DNA of 64,000 nt from Comamonas_C sp026954015 (GCA_035063785.1 JAPSFS010000007.1:124001-188000), one strand, 5' to 3'. Positions 1 through 8,225 are shown, counted from the first letter of the stretch. The notes: generated by a model not told the origin, from the letters alone. Translations and numbers: made by a program.

Positions 1-1587
1 CAGGTCGTCGAGGATGGCGCGCCGCTCTATCGTCGGCATGAGCGCCGAGAGCAGGCGGATGCGCGCGCTGTCGATGCGCCGCACGATGTGGTGCGTGGAG
101 AGCTGGTCGGGGTGCATCAGGCCCGCGGCCTGCAGCAGCTCCTTGAGCGCGTGCAGCGTGTTGGCGTGGTATTGGGCCACGCGCGGCGCCTTGTCCGAGA
201 CCACCAGCGCCTTCTCGCGCACCGGATCCTGCGTGGTGATGCCCGTGGGGCAGAAGCCCGTGTGGCAGACCTGCGCCTGGATGCAGCCCAGCGCCATCAT
301 GAAGCCGCGCCCAGAGTTGCACCAGTCCGCGCCCAGCGCGAACATGCGCGCCAGGTCGAACGAGGTGATGACCTTGCCCGCCGCGCCGATCTTGATGCGC
401 TCGCGCAGGCCCGTGCCGACCAGCGTGTTGTGCACCAGGTGCAGGCCTTCCTGCACCGGCGCGCCCATGTGGTCGGCGAACTCGATCGGCGCGGCGCCCG
501 TGCCGCCCTCGGCGCCATCGACGACGATGTAGTCGGGCGTGATGTCGGTCTCCAGCATCGCCTTGACGATGCCGAACCACTCCCAGATGTGGCCTATGCA
601 CAGCTTGAAGCCCACGGGCTTGCCGCCCGAGAGCTCGCGCAGGCGGGCGATGAACTGCATCATTTCCACCGGCGTGGAAAACGCGCTGTGCGACGAGGGC
701 GAGACGCAGTCCTCGCCCACGGGCACGCCGCGCGCGGCGGCGATCTCGGCCGTCACCTTGGCGCCCGGCAGGATGCCGCCGTGTCCCGGCTTGGCACCCT
801 GGCTGAGCTTGATCTCGATCATCTTCACCTGCGGGTTCCCGGCCTGCTCGGCGAAGCGCTCGGGATTGAAGGTGCCGTCGGGATTTCGGCAGCCAAAGTA
901 GCCCGAGCCTATCTCCCAGATCAGGTCGCCGCCATTCTGGCGGTGGTAGCGGCTGATGCCGCCTTCGCCCGTGTCGTGCGCGAAGCCGCCCATCTTCGCG
1001 CCCTGGTTGAGCGCCAGGATGGCGTTGGCCGAGAGCGCGCCAAAGCTCATCGCCGAGATGTTGAACACGCTCGCGTTGTAGGGCTGCGTGCAGGGCGAGA
1101 CCCCTGCGCGCGTGCTGCCTGGCTGCCCGCCGATCCAGATGCGGAAGTCGTGCGAGGGGATCACCGTCGTGTGCAGCGAGTGGTTGATCCACTCGTAGCC
1201 CTTGGCCCCCACGTCCAGCTTGGTGCCGAAGGGTCGCACATCGGGCACGCCCTTGGAGCGCTGGTACACCACGGTGCGCTGCGCGCGCGTGAAGGGTTCG
1301 CCCTTTTCGATGTCACCCTCGATGAAGTACTGGCGGATCTCGGGGCGGATGAACTCCAGGAAGAAGCGCATGTGCCCGAGGATGGGGTAGTTGCGCAGCA
1401 CCGCGTGGCGCGTCTGGCGCAGGTCGTACAACCCCACGAGGATCAGCGCGCAGGCCACGAGGAAAAGCGTCAGCGGCCAGGCCCCCGGGCGCACCGCCAT
1501 CCACGGCAGGCTCACGACGGCGGCAATCACGCACAGCGCGAAGGTGGTGTAGCGCACGTGGGTGGCGACAAATTGGGGGTGGGACAT
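1..1587 (-). CDS. FMN-binding glutamate synthase family protein (partial, 3' end outside window)
   Basis: 529 codons are visible; the frame stays open at base 1, so the C-terminus is missing. The start is the ATG at 1587, followed by MSHPQFVATH. Two hydrophobic segments (about residues 14-32 and 37-55) suggest a membrane-tethered N-terminus. The body is the glutamate synthase FMN/synthase domain: SAMSFGALSANA, HDTGEGGISRYH, GHGGILPGAKV, VDGAEGGTGAAP, KIGAAGKVITSFD and the cysteine motif CHTGFCPTGITTQDP are all present. Classical GltB has an N-terminal amidotransferase domain that is absent here, so glutamine-dependent glutamate synthesis cannot be assumed; the cellular role of these stand-alone proteins is poorly defined. 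It is the last visible gene of a minus-strand run after the ThiF/MoeB-like gene, 65 bp downstream of it. Confidence 0.9.
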   Translation of the reverse strand, partial: MSHPQFVATHVRYTTFALCVIAAVVSLPWMAVRPGAWPLTLFLVACALILVGLYDLRQTRHAVLRNYPILGHMRFFLEFIRPEIRQYFIEGDIEKGEPFTRAQRTVVYQRSKGVPDVRPFGTKLDVGAKGYEWINHSLHTTVIPSHDFRIWIGGQPGSTRAGVSPCTQPYNASVFNISAMSFGALSANAILALNQGAKMGGFAHDTGEGGISRYHRQNGGDLIWEIGSGYFGCRNPDGTFNPERFAEQAGNPQVKMIEIKLSQGAKPGHGGILPGAKVTAEIAAARGVPVGEDCVSPSSHSAFSTPVEMMQFIARLRELSGGKPVGFKLCIGHIWEWFGIVKAMLETDITPDYIVVDGAEGGTGAAPIEFADHMGAPVQEGLHLVHNTLVGTGLRERIKIGAAGKVITSFDLARMFALGADWCNSGRGFMMALGCIQAQVCHTGFCPTGITTQDPVREKALVVSDKAPRVAQYHANTLHALKELLQAAGLMHPDQLSTHHIVRRIDSARIRLLSALMPTIERRAILDDL

Positions 1588-1652
1588 GGGGCCAGGCTCC
1601 GGTAGGTAACTGCCAATCTTAGCCAGCGCGCCGCGCGCGCGGCATCGGGTTT

Positions 1653-2402
1653 TCAGCGATGGGCGCAGACGCTGCAGTGTGCGTCGCGGGTCAGGCGGAT
1701 CTCGCTCCAGCGCATCGTGCGCCCGTCGAGCATCAGCAGCCGGCCGGCGAGCGGCTCGCCGATGCCCGCAATGAGCTTGAGCGCCTCGGCCGCCTGCACC
1801 GTGCCGATGATGCCCACCATGGGCGCGAACACGCCCATGGTCGAGCACGCCACCTCCTCGAACGCCGCGCCGGGTGGGAATACGCAGGCGTAGCAGGGCG
1901 AGCGCGCATTGCGCGTGTCGTACACCGTGACCTGCCCGTCGAAGCGGATCGCCGCGCCCGCCACGAGCGGCCTGCGCGCGGCCACGCAAGCCGCGTTGAT
2001 CGCGTGGCGCGTGGCGTAGTTGTCGGTGCAGTCGAGCACCACGTCGGCGTCGCCCGCAAGGCTGGTGAGGCGCTCGCGCGTCACGCGCTCGCGCACGCGC
2101 CGCACCCGCACCTGCGGGTTGATCGCGTGCACCGCGCTCGCGCAGGAATCCACCTTGGCCTGGCCGATGCGCTCCGTGGTGTGCGCAATCTGGCGCTGCA
2201 GGTTGGTCAGGTCCACCGCGTCGTCGTCCACCAGCGTGATGCGCCCCACGCCGGCCGACGCGAGGTACAGCGCCGCCGGCGAGCCCAAGCCGCCCGCGCC
2301 GACGATGAGCGCGTGCGCCGCAAGCAGCCGCTCCTGCCCCTCGATGCCGATCTCGTCGAGCAGGATGTGGCGCGAATAGCGCAGCAGTTGGTCGTCGTCC
2401 AT
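1653..2402 (-). CDS. moeB: HesA/MoeB/ThiF-family E1-like adenylyltransferase
   Basis: A 249-residue protein starting MDDDQLLRYSRH. The N-terminal arm LLRYSRHILLDEIGIEGQ and the nucleotide-binding loop GAGGLGSPAALYLASAGVG are typical of MoeB/ThiF enzymes, which adenylate the C-terminal glycine of MoaD or ThiS for molybdopterin or thiazole synthesis. DCTDNYATRHAIN is the substrate-binding segment. Two cysteine pairs (CYAC and CSVC) are the structural zinc site. There is no C-terminal rhodanese domain, so it is the short form. An upstream in-frame extension of 31 Arg/Ala-rich codons overlaps the ctpA terminator and is not used. MoeB and ThiF cannot be separated from sequence alone, so the symbol is provisional. 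It follows ctpA on the same strand. Confidence 0.88.
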   Translation of the reverse strand: MDDDQLLRYSRHILLDEIGIEGQERLLAAHALIVGAGGLGSPAALYLASAGVGRITLVDDDAVDLTNLQRQIAHTTERIGQAKVDSCASAVHAINPQVRVRRVRERVTRERLTSLAGDADVVLDCTDNYATRHAINAACVAARRPLVAGAAIRFDGQVTVYDTRNARSPCYACVFPPGAAFEEVACSTMGVFAPMVGIIGTVQAAEALKLIAGIGEPLAGRLLMLDGRTMRWSEIRLTRDAHCSVCAHR

Positions 2403-2414
2403 GGCCTGCGATGC

Positions 2415-2442
2415 AAAAAGGCCGGATGCAGCACCCGGCCTT
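2415..2442 (-). terminator. Rho-independent terminator after ctpA
   Basis: Read on the minus strand, AAGGCCGG and CCGGCCTT arms enclose a short loop and are followed by a T run. It lies between the ctpA stop (2464) and the moeB-like start (2402), so it should cut the two genes into separate or attenuated transcripts. Confidence 0.8.
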
Positions 2443-2463
2443 CGTGGCGTGGGCGCGGCGCGC

Positions 2464-3903
2464 CTACTCTTCCTTCTTGACGTCCTTGCGCTCAACCAGC
2501 GTCTTGCTCACGAGCACCGGCTCGCCCTTGAGGCGGTTGATCGCCTGCGCGAGCTGGAAGTCCTTGTCCGAGCCGAATTCGGGCAGCTTGTGCTCGACCT
2601 TGGCGGTCTTGGCTTCTTCCTCGAGCTTCTTGCGCGCCTCTTCGCGCGCCTGCTCCAGCGCCTTGTCCTGCGCCGCCTCGCCGCCCTGGGTGTTGTCCAG
2701 GTGCTTGGCCAGGTCGGACTCGCGCAGGCGCAGCGCGCCGAACACGTCGCCCTCGGCGGTTTCATCCAGCATCACGTCGGGCACGATGCCGCGCGCCTGG
2801 ATCGACTTGCCGCTCGGGGTGTAGTAGCGCGCGGTGGTCAGCTTGATGCCGGTGTCCGGCCCGAGCGGGCGCACCGTCTGCACCGAGCCCTTGCCGAAGG
2901 TCTGGCTGCCCATGATGGTCGCGCGGTGGTTGTCCTGCAGCGCGCCTGCGACGATCTCGCTGGCCGACGCCGAGCCCTCGTTGACCAGCACCACCAGCGG
3001 CACCTTGCGGATCGCGTCGGGCAGGCGCTTGAGCGGGTCGCCGTTGCCGCGGCGCACGTAGTTCTGCGGCGACGCGGTGAAGATCGCCTTGCTTTCGGCG
3101 ATCTGGCCGTTGGTCGTCACCACCGTCGTGCCCTCGGGCAGGAAGGCGGCGGAGATGCCCACGGCCGCGTCGAGCAGCCCGCCGGGGTCGTTGCGCAGGT
3201 CGAGCACCAGGCCCTTGAGGTTGGGGTCCTGCTGGTAGATGTCCTCGGCCCGGCGCACGAAGTCGTCCACCGTGCGGTCCTGGAACTGCGAGATGCGGAT
3301 CCAGGCGTAGCCCGGTTCGATCACCTTGCCCTTGACCGACTGCGTCTTGATTTCCTCGCGCGTGATCGTCACCGGGAAGGTGCGGCTCTCATCCTTGCGG
3401 AAGACGGTGAGCGTCACCTTGGTGCCCGGCTCGCCGCGGATGCGCTTGACCGCGTCGTTCAGCGGCAGGCCGCGCACCGCCTCGTCACCGATCTTGGTGA
3501 TGAGGTCGCCCGTCTTCAGGCCCGCGCGGTCGGCGGGTGAGCCCTCGATGGGCGAGACGACCTTGATGAGGCCGTCTTCCTGCGTGATCTCGATGCCCAC
3601 GCCGACGAAGCGCCCCGAGGTGCCTTCGCGAAATTCCTTGAACGACTTCTTGTCGAAATACTGCGAGTGCGGATCAAGCCCCGCCACCATGCCTGAAATG
3701 GCGTCGGTGATGAGCTTCTTGTCGTCCACAGGCTCGACGTAGTCGGTCTTGATGAGGCCGAACACCGCCGCGAGCTGCTGCAGCTCTTCCAGTGGCAGGG
3801 GTGCCATCGCGCCGCGCGCGACGGTCTGCAGCGACACCGTGGTGAGTGCGCCTGCGAGCACCCCGGCCGAGACCCATCCTGCTATCTTGAGTTTTTGCCC
3901 CAT
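2464..3903 (-). CDS. ctpA: C-terminal processing peptidase, S41 family (CtpA/Prc-like)
   Basis: 479 residues. Residues 7-30 form an uncleaved anchor or signal peptide, placing the enzyme in the periplasm. A PDZ domain (about 95-180, with GSPADRAGLKTGDLI) recognises C-terminal tails, followed by the S41 catalytic domain. The Ser-Lys dyad is visible: Ser313 in SASASE and Lys338 in FGKGS, 25 residues apart as in characterised members. The C-terminal 80 residues are a charged, probably coiled-coil tail rich in Glu, Lys and Ala. These proteases trim periplasmic and outer-membrane proteins and control peptidoglycan hydrolases. The gene lies 77 bp downstream of gpmA on the same strand; this pairing with phosphoglycerate mutase and the nearby rhodanese-grxC-secB-gpsA set recalls the E. 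coli gpmM-yibN neighbourhood. Confidence 0.95.
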   Translation of the reverse strand: MGQKLKIAGWVSAGVLAGALTTVSLQTVARGAMAPLPLEELQQLAAVFGLIKTDYVEPVDDKKLITDAISGMVAGLDPHSQYFDKKSFKEFREGTSGRFVGVGIEITQEDGLIKVVSPIEGSPADRAGLKTGDLITKIGDEAVRGLPLNDAVKRIRGEPGTKVTLTVFRKDESRTFPVTITREEIKTQSVKGKVIEPGYAWIRISQFQDRTVDDFVRRAEDIYQQDPNLKGLVLDLRNDPGGLLDAAVGISAAFLPEGTTVVTTNGQIAESKAIFTASPQNYVRRGNGDPLKRLPDAIRKVPLVVLVNEGSASASEIVAGALQDNHRATIMGSQTFGKGSVQTVRPLGPDTGIKLTTARYYTPSGKSIQARGIVPDVMLDETAEGDVFGALRLRESDLAKHLDNTQGGEAAQDKALEQAREEARKKLEEEAKTAKVEHKLPEFGSDKDFQLAQAINRLKGEPVLVSKTLVERKDVKKEE

Positions 3904-3980
3904 GGACCACCCTTACCGCGTCGCGGCAATATACACCTTGGAACGCCCCGCACGGGGTCGGTTCCCCCGCGCCGCACGCT

Positions 3981-4724
3981 TCATGCCTGGCCCTGCGCGG
4001 CCACTGCGGCCGCGGCCTGCGCCGCAGCCTGCGCGTCGCCGAGATAGTAGTGGCGCAGGGGCCGCAGCGCATCGTCCAGTTCGTAGACCAGCGGGATGCC
4101 GTTGGGGATGTTCAGCCCCACGATGGCGTCGTCCGAAATGCCGTCCAGGTACTTGACGAGCGCGCGGATCGAGTTGCCGTGCGCCGCGATCAGCACCCGC
4201 TGCCCCGAGCGGATCGCCGGCGCGATCGCGTCCTGCCAGTAGGGCAGCACGCGCGCCACCGTGTCCTTGAGGCATTCGGTGAGCGGCACCTGTCCGGGTG
4301 CGAGCCGGGCGTAGCGCGGGTCGCCGCGTTCGCAGCGCGCGTCGTTCGGGTCGAGTGCGGGCGGCGGCACGTCGTAGCTGCGCCGCCAGGTGTGCACCTG
4401 CGCGTCGCCGTACTGCTTCGCGGTTTCGGCCTTGTTCAGACCCTGCAGCGCGCCGTAGTGGCGCTCGTTCAGGCGCCAGCTGTGCGCCACGGGCAGCCAG
4501 GTGCGCTGCATGGCGTCCAGGCAATGCCAGAGCGTGTGCGTGGCGCGCTGCAGCACGCTCGTGTGCGCAACGTCGAACTCGTAGCCTTCGGTCGTGAGCA
4601 GTTCGCCGGCTGCCCGCGCCTGCGCGACGCCGGTCGCGGTGAGCGGCACGTCGGTCCAGCCGGTGAAGCGGTTTTCCAGGTTCCAGGTGGATTCGCCGTG
4701 GCGGATCAGGACGAGTTGGTGCAT
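3981..4724 (-). CDS. gpmA: 2,3-bisphosphoglycerate-dependent phosphoglycerate mutase
   Basis: 247 residues, close to E. coli GpmA. It interconverts 3- and 2-phosphoglycerate in the cytoplasm (glycolysis/gluconeogenesis). The start MHQLVLIRHGEST places the phosphohistidine at His9; the second catalytic His182 (AAHGNSIRAL) and Glu87 (LNERHYG) are present, as is the GYEFDVAHTSVLQRA segment. An Ala/Gln-rich C-terminal tail is slightly longer than usual. An upstream 56-codon in-frame extension was discarded because it lacks family similarity and covers the promoter region. Its 5' region is shared with the divergent rhodanese gene and contains the 14-bp repeat pair described separately. Confidence 0.95.
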   Translation of the reverse strand: MHQLVLIRHGESTWNLENRFTGWTDVPLTATGVAQARAAGELLTTEGYEFDVAHTSVLQRATHTLWHCLDAMQRTWLPVAHSWRLNERHYGALQGLNKAETAKQYGDAQVHTWRRSYDVPPPALDPNDARCERGDPRYARLAPGQVPLTECLKDTVARVLPYWQDAIAPAIRSGQRVLIAAHGNSIRALVKYLDGISDDAIVGLNIPNGIPLVYELDDALRPLRHYYLGDAQAAAQAAAAVAAQGQA

Positions 4725-4763
4725 GCGTGGGTTCCGGTGGCAGGCAAGACGGGCTGTGGCAAT

Positions 4764-4912
4764 GCTGAACAAGTCCCTCGCGCGCGCCACATTCCTGCCT
4801 GGGGCGGTCCGCGGTGCTGCAAGTGCTCGCCATGGCCACCGCCATGACCGCGCTTTGCACCTTGCATCCCATCCCCAGACAGGGCACGCCACGTCGCGGG
4901 GACTTGTTCAGC
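4764..4912. repeat. 14-bp inverted repeat pair bracketing the gpmA/rhodanese divergent promoter
   Basis: GCTGAACAAGTCCC at 4764-4777 and its exact reverse complement GGGACTTGTTCAGC at 4899-4912 are separated by 121 bp. Each copy carries TTGTTC pointing outward, 39 bp from the gpmA start and 46 bp from the rhodanese start. The pair could be shared promoter or operator elements, or the terminal repeats of a small non-autonomous element of about 149 bp. Confidence 0.65.
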
Positions 4913-4930
4913 GTCGCCCTATTTTAGAAT
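4904..4930 (+). promoter_or_regulatory. Candidate sigma-70 promoter for the rhodanese-grxC genes
   Basis: TTGTTC at 4904-4909 and TAGAAT at 4925-4930, with a 15-bp spacer, shorter than the optimum of 17. The -35 element lies inside the right 14-bp repeat arm. The predicted start of transcription is about 20 bp upstream of the GTG start codon. Confidence 0.45.
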
Positions 4931-4958
4931 CGACGCTTTCGCTCCCATCTGTAGTGCC

Positions 4959-5366
4959 GTGAACTTCGTCCTCGAGAACTGGTATCTGATCGTGCTTGCG
5001 CTCGTCTCGGGCGGCTTGCTGGCGTGGCCCATGGTGTCCGGCGGCGGCGCGGGCGGGCTCTCGGCGATGCAGGCGGTGCAGCTCATCAACCGCGAAAAGG
5101 CCGTGGTGGTCGACGTGTGCGAGGCGCAGGAATACGCCGCGGGCCACGTGAGCGGTTCCAAGAACGTGCCCCTGTCGCAGTTCAAGGAGCGCCTGCCGCA
5201 GGTGGTCAAGAACAAGACCGTGCCGCTGGTATTGGTGTGCGCGCGCGGCATGCGTGCGCGCCGCGCCGTCGGCATGGCGCGCCAGCTCGGCTATGAGAAG
5301 GCGCAGGCGCTGACGGGCGGCACCGCCGCATGGCGCGAAGCCAACATGCCTATCGAAAAGGCATAA
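4959..5366 (+). CDS. Membrane-anchored rhodanese-like protein (YibN type)
   Basis: 135 residues with a GTG start and no strong ribosome-binding site. An N-terminal membrane segment (about residues 8-27) is followed by a single rhodanese domain: VVDVCEAQEYAAGHVSGSKN, then the active-site loop CARGMRARRA with Cys94 in the sulfur-acceptor position, and LTGGTAAW near the end. The family transfers sulfane sulfur, but the substrate of YibN-type proteins is not settled. The order rhodanese-grxC-secB-gpsA matches E. coli yibN-grxC-secB-gpsA, where membrane insertion and secretion factors cluster. GrxC follows after 42 bp. Confidence 0.9.
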   Translation: MNFVLENWYLIVLALVSGGLLAWPMVSGGGAGGLSAMQAVQLINREKAVVVDVCEAQEYAAGHVSGSKNVPLSQFKERLPQVVKNKTVPLVLVCARGMRARRAVGMARQLGYEKAQALTGGTAAWREANMPIEKA

Positions 5367-5408
5367 GCTGCCTGGCGTGGCCCAGTGCCAGCGCAAAGGA
5401 TGAATGCG

Positions 5409-5666
5409 ATGCAACCCGTGAAGATGTACACCACGGCCGTGTGCCCCTACTGCATACGCGCCAAGCAGTTCCTCAAGTCCAAGGGCGTGGAGCAGATCGA
5501 GGAAATCCGCGTCGATGCCGACCCGCAGGCGCGTCAGCAGATGATGGAAATCACCGGCCGGCGCACCGTGCCGCAGATCTTCATCGGCACGACGCACGTG
5601 GGCGGGCACGACGACCTCATGGCGCTCGAAGCCCGCGGGGGCCTTGTGCCGCTGCTGCAGTCCTGA
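5409..5666 (+). CDS. grxC: Glutaredoxin 3
   Basis: 85 residues, about the length of E. coli GrxC. It is a glutathione-dependent cytosolic disulfide reductase. The dithiol active site CPYC (Cys12, Cys15), the cis-Pro motif RTVPQIFI and the glutathione-binding GGHDDL are all present. Three in-frame ATGs compete (5385, 5400, 5409); the last is chosen because AAGGA at 5396-5400 is 8 bp before it and the protein then aligns with the family start. It lies between the rhodanese gene and secB. Confidence 0.93.
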   Translation: MQPVKMYTTAVCPYCIRAKQFLKSKGVEQIEEIRVDADPQARQQMMEITGRRTVPQIFIGTTHVGGHDDLMALEARGGLVPLLQS

Positions 5667-5673
5667 TTCTCCT

Positions 5674-5697
5674 GCGGCGCACTGCATAATGCGCCGC
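5674..5697 (+). terminator. Hairpin between grxC and secB
   Basis: GCGGCGCA and TGCGCCGC are perfect 8-bp arms around CTGCATAA. It starts 7 bp after the grxC stop codon. There is no T run, so it may act as an mRNA-stabilising or attenuating hairpin rather than a true terminator. Confidence 0.45.
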
Positions 5698-5765
5698 TGA
5701 AGTGCCCGCTGCGGGAGCCGCCCCCGGCGGGCCTTGTCGTATCCACCACTCCCGAGACCGCTACC

Positions 5766-6233
5766 ATGGCCGACGAACAAGCAACCCCGGTTTTCCAGAT
5801 CCAGCGCATGTACCTCAAGGACATGTCGCTCGAACAGCCCAACTCCCCTGCCATCCTGCTGGAGCAGGAGCAGCCTAGCGTGGACATCCAGCTCGGCGTC
5901 GCGGCGGCGAGCGTCGCCGAGGGCATCTACGAGGCGACCGTGACGGCCACGGTGCACGCCAAGAACAAGGACAAGACGGTCTTCCTCGTCGAGGTCAAGC
6001 AGGCCGGCATCTTCGAGATCCGCAACGTGCCGCAGGACCAGATGGACAGCGTGCTGCGCGTGGTCTGCCCGCAGGTGATCTACCCCTACGCGCGCGCCAA
6101 CGTGGCCGACGTGATCACCCGCGCCGGTTTCCCGCCCGTGCACCTGGCCGAGATCAATTTCCAGGCGATGTACGAGCAGCAGCAGGCCGCCGCGGCCGCG
6201 CAGGGGGCGAACGGCACCGCCCACGCCCAGTAA
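5766..6233 (+). CDS. secB: Protein-export chaperone SecB
   Basis: 155 residues. SecB is a cytosolic homotetramer that holds preproteins unfolded and passes them to SecA. The family core FQIQRMYLKDMSLEQPN (about residues 10-26), the strand VFLVEVKQAGIFEI, the helix CPQVIYPYARANVADVITR and GFPPVHLAEINF are present. The C-terminal tail is Gln/Ala-rich and lacks the zinc-binding cysteines found in some SecA partners, which is normal for SecB. The gene is 35 bp upstream of gpsA, as in many proteobacteria. Confidence 0.96.
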   Translation: MADEQATPVFQIQRMYLKDMSLEQPNSPAILLEQEQPSVDIQLGVAAASVAEGIYEATVTATVHAKNKDKTVFLVEVKQAGIFEIRNVPQDQMDSVLRVVCPQVIYPYARANVADVITRAGFPPVHLAEINFQAMYEQQQAAAAAQGANGTAHAQ

Positions 6234-6268
6234 GAGCAAGGGCGCGGCGCCCGCCAGCGCGACTTGCG

Positions 6269-7261
6269 ATGAAGATCGTCGTCATCGGCGCAGGCGCGTG
6301 GGGCACGGCAATCGCGGTCGCGGCTGCTGGCCACCGCGCCAGTCATCGCGTGGTGCTATGGACGCGCGATGCCGCGCAGGCCGAGGCGATGCGCGCGGCG
6401 CGCGAAAACGTGCGTTACCTGCGCGGTGTCGCGCTTCCCGTGGCGCTGGAAATCACGAGTGCAGAGCTCGCGCCCGTGCGCGCGCAGGCCGATCTCGTCA
6501 TCGTTGCTACGCCCATGGCCGCCCTGCGCCCCATGCTGGCCGCCTTGCACGACGCGGTCGCGCCGGTGGCGTGGCTGTGCAAGGGCTTCGAAGCCGGGTC
6601 GGGCCTGCTCGCGCACGAGGTGTGCGCGCAGGTGGCGCCGCGCCTGCGCGCGGGCGCGCTCAGCGGCCCGAGCTTCGCGCTTGAAGTGGCGCAGCAGCGC
6701 CCCACGGCGCTCGTCGCCGCCAGCGCCGATACCGCCGTGCGCGACGCGCTGGTGCATGCGCTGCACGGCCCGCGGCTGCGCATCTATGCCAACGACGACG
6801 TGGTGGGCGTGCAAGTGGGCGGCGCGGTGAAGAACGTGCTCGCCATCGCCACCGGCCTGTGCGACGGCCTGCAGCTCGGACTGAACGCCCGCGCGGCGCT
6901 CATCACGCGGGGGCTGGCGGAAATGTCGCGCCTGGGCGTGGCGCTGGGCGCGCGCGTGGAAACGTTCATGGGCCTGTCCGGGCTCGGTGACCTGGTGCTC
7001 ACCGCGACGGGCGACCTTTCGCGCAACCGCCGCGTCGGGCTGCTGCTGGCAGAGGGCCGCACGCTGGCGCAGGCCGTGCAGTCGCTGGGCCACGTGGCCG
7101 AGGGCGTGTACAGCGCGCGCACGGTGGTGGCGCGGGCGCGCCAGCTTGGTGTGGAGATGCCGGTGTCCGAGGCGGTGGTGGCGCTGCTCGACGGCGCGCT
7201 GGCACCGGCACAGGCCGTGGCGGCGCTGATGGAGCGCGAGCCGCGCGAGGAGACTCCCTGA
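6269..7261 (+). CDS. gpsA: NAD(P)H-dependent glycerol-3-phosphate dehydrogenase
   Basis: 330 residues. GpsA reduces dihydroxyacetone phosphate to sn-glycerol 3-phosphate, the backbone for phospholipid synthesis. The Rossmann loop VIGAGAWGTAIAV begins at residue 5; LSGPSFALEV, the catalytic-lysine segment GGAVKNVLAIATGLCDG and SGLGDLVLT are characteristic. The start ATG at 6269 gives the standard N-terminus MKIVVIGAG. A bidirectional terminator follows immediately, so it is probably the last gene of the secB-gpsA transcript. Confidence 0.95.
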   Translation: MKIVVIGAGAWGTAIAVAAAGHRASHRVVLWTRDAAQAEAMRAARENVRYLRGVALPVALEITSAELAPVRAQADLVIVATPMAALRPMLAALHDAVAPVAWLCKGFEAGSGLLAHEVCAQVAPRLRAGALSGPSFALEVAQQRPTALVAASADTAVRDALVHALHGPRLRIYANDDVVGVQVGGAVKNVLAIATGLCDGLQLGLNARAALITRGLAEMSRLGVALGARVETFMGLSGLGDLVLTATGDLSRNRRVGLLLAEGRTLAQAVQSLGHVAEGVYSARTVVARARQLGVEMPVSEAVVALLDGALAPAQAVAALMEREPREETP

Positions 7262-7285
7262 GTGGATCGCGTCGAGCCCATGAAA

Positions 7286-7324
7286 AGAGGCCCGTGAACG
7301 GACGTTCACAGGCCTCTGGTTTTT
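7286..7324. terminator. Bidirectional terminator between gpsA and tRNA-Arg
   Basis: The arms AGAGGCC and GGCCTCT extend inward through CGTGAAC/GTTCAC around a 4-nt loop. GGTTTTT follows on the plus strand and TTTTC on the minus strand, so it can serve both gpsA and the convergent tRNA gene. Confidence 0.8.
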
Positions 7325-7400
7325 GGTGCGGCTGGCAGGAATCGAACCCACGACCCCTTGGTTCGTAGCCAAGTACTCTATCCAGCTGAGCTACAGCCGC
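7324..7400 (-). tRNA. tRNA-Arg (anticodon ACG), CCA encoded
   Basis: 77 nt. The acceptor arms GCGGCTG and CAGCCGC pair, followed by A-CCA. The anticodon stem CTTGG/CCAAG encloses CTACGAA, giving anticodon ACG (first base normally deaminated to inosine). The TPsiC arm contains GGTTCGATTCC. The gene is in single-copy context, convergent with gpsA. Confidence 0.96.
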
Positions 7401-7446
7401 GAAGCGCGCAACTATAGCACAGCGCAGCGGCGTTTTTCGGAGAAAT

Positions 7447-7707
7447 CTACCTTCTGGCGTAGCCCAGGCAGGCGCCCGCGTTGGGCATGCCCTTGCACTC
7501 GCGGTACAGGCGCCTTTCGCGCTCGGCGGTGGTTTCTCCCGAGTTGTTCTGTGAAGGTTTGACCTTGCCGGAGCGCTTCTTGGCCGGGGTTGCGTGCGTG
7601 GCTGTGGCGGCCTGCTGGTTCTTGCTCGCCGCGCCGGTGGCGGGCGCCAGCAGCAGACCGCCCAAAGCCAGGGTGAGTGTGAGGAACGGAATCGGGCGGG
7701 TGTGCAT
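7447..7707 (-). CDS. Small exported hypothetical protein
   Basis: 86 residues from the ATG at 7707, MHTRPIPFLTLTLALG. Residues 1-25 form a clear signal peptide (LLLAPATGAAS), so the mature product of about 60 residues is probably periplasmic. The middle is Lys/Ala/Thr-rich; the end, ERERRLYRECKGMPNAGACL, contains two cysteines that could form one disulfide. I recognise no family. It lies 47 bp upstream of tRNA-Arg on the same strand and could share its transcript. A longer in-frame start (7758) adds 17 residues before the signal peptide and is less likely. Confidence 0.6.
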   Translation of the reverse strand: MHTRPIPFLTLTLALGGLLLAPATGAASKNQQAATATHATPAKKRSGKVKPSQNNSGETTAERERRLYRECKGMPNAGACLGYARR

Positions 7708-7803
7708 GGTGTCGCGGGTGGAGTCTCGGCCCGCGATGGTGGCACCCTCCAAGAGCATGCGGGCACCGGGTGTGCACGGATGGTCGCGCGTGGCGGCTGC
7801 CCT

Positions 7804-7809
7804 TATAAT
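7804..7809 (+). promoter_or_regulatory. -10 element of the rpsO promoter
   Basis: A perfect TATAAT in otherwise GC-rich sequence, 133 bp upstream of the rpsO start. No good -35 is seen at the right spacing (TGGTCG at 7781-7786 is the best). The implied rpsO leader is about 125 nt. Confidence 0.55.
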
Positions 7810-7941
7810 CTACCGGTTTTGCATGGTGCAGGACGCACGCCGGGGGCCCTTCCAGCCGCCGGCGCAAGTAACACCGGGGCCCGGGCCTGCACACCGCGCG
7901 TGTGCCGCCTCGCCGCAGGTGCCCCCATCCAAGGAAACATC

Positions 7942-8208
7942 ATGATTTCTTCTTCCGCCAAGGCCGAGGTGGTCAAGGCCAATGCCCGTACCGCCACCGA
8001 TACCGGCAGCCCCGAGGTGCAGGTAGCGCTGCTCACCGCGCGCATCAACGAACTCACGCCGCACTTCAAGCAGCATTCCAAGGACCACCACGGTCGCCGC
8101 GGCCTGCTGCGCATGGTGAGTCGCCGTCGCAAGCTGCTGGACTACCTCAAGGCCAAGGACGCTGAGCGCTACACCGCGCTGATCGCCAAGCTCGGCCTGC
8201 GCAAGTAA
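7942..8208 (+). CDS. rpsO: 30S ribosomal protein S15
   Basis: 88 residues, the usual length for S15, which binds the central domain of 16S rRNA at an early step of 30S assembly. The motifs DTGSPEVQVALLTARINELT, HFKQHSKDHHGRRGLLRMVS and RRRKLLDYLK are conserved. AAGGAAA at 7931-7937 is the ribosome-binding site. rpsO-pnp is an ancient gene pair; in E. coli S15 represses its own translation through the leader, which may also apply here given the long leader. Confidence 0.97.
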   Translation: MISSSAKAEVVKANARTATDTGSPEVQVALLTARINELTPHFKQHSKDHHGRRGLLRMVSRRRKLLDYLKAKDAERYTALIAKLGLRK

Positions 8209-8225
8209 GGGCTGCGACGCGCAAC

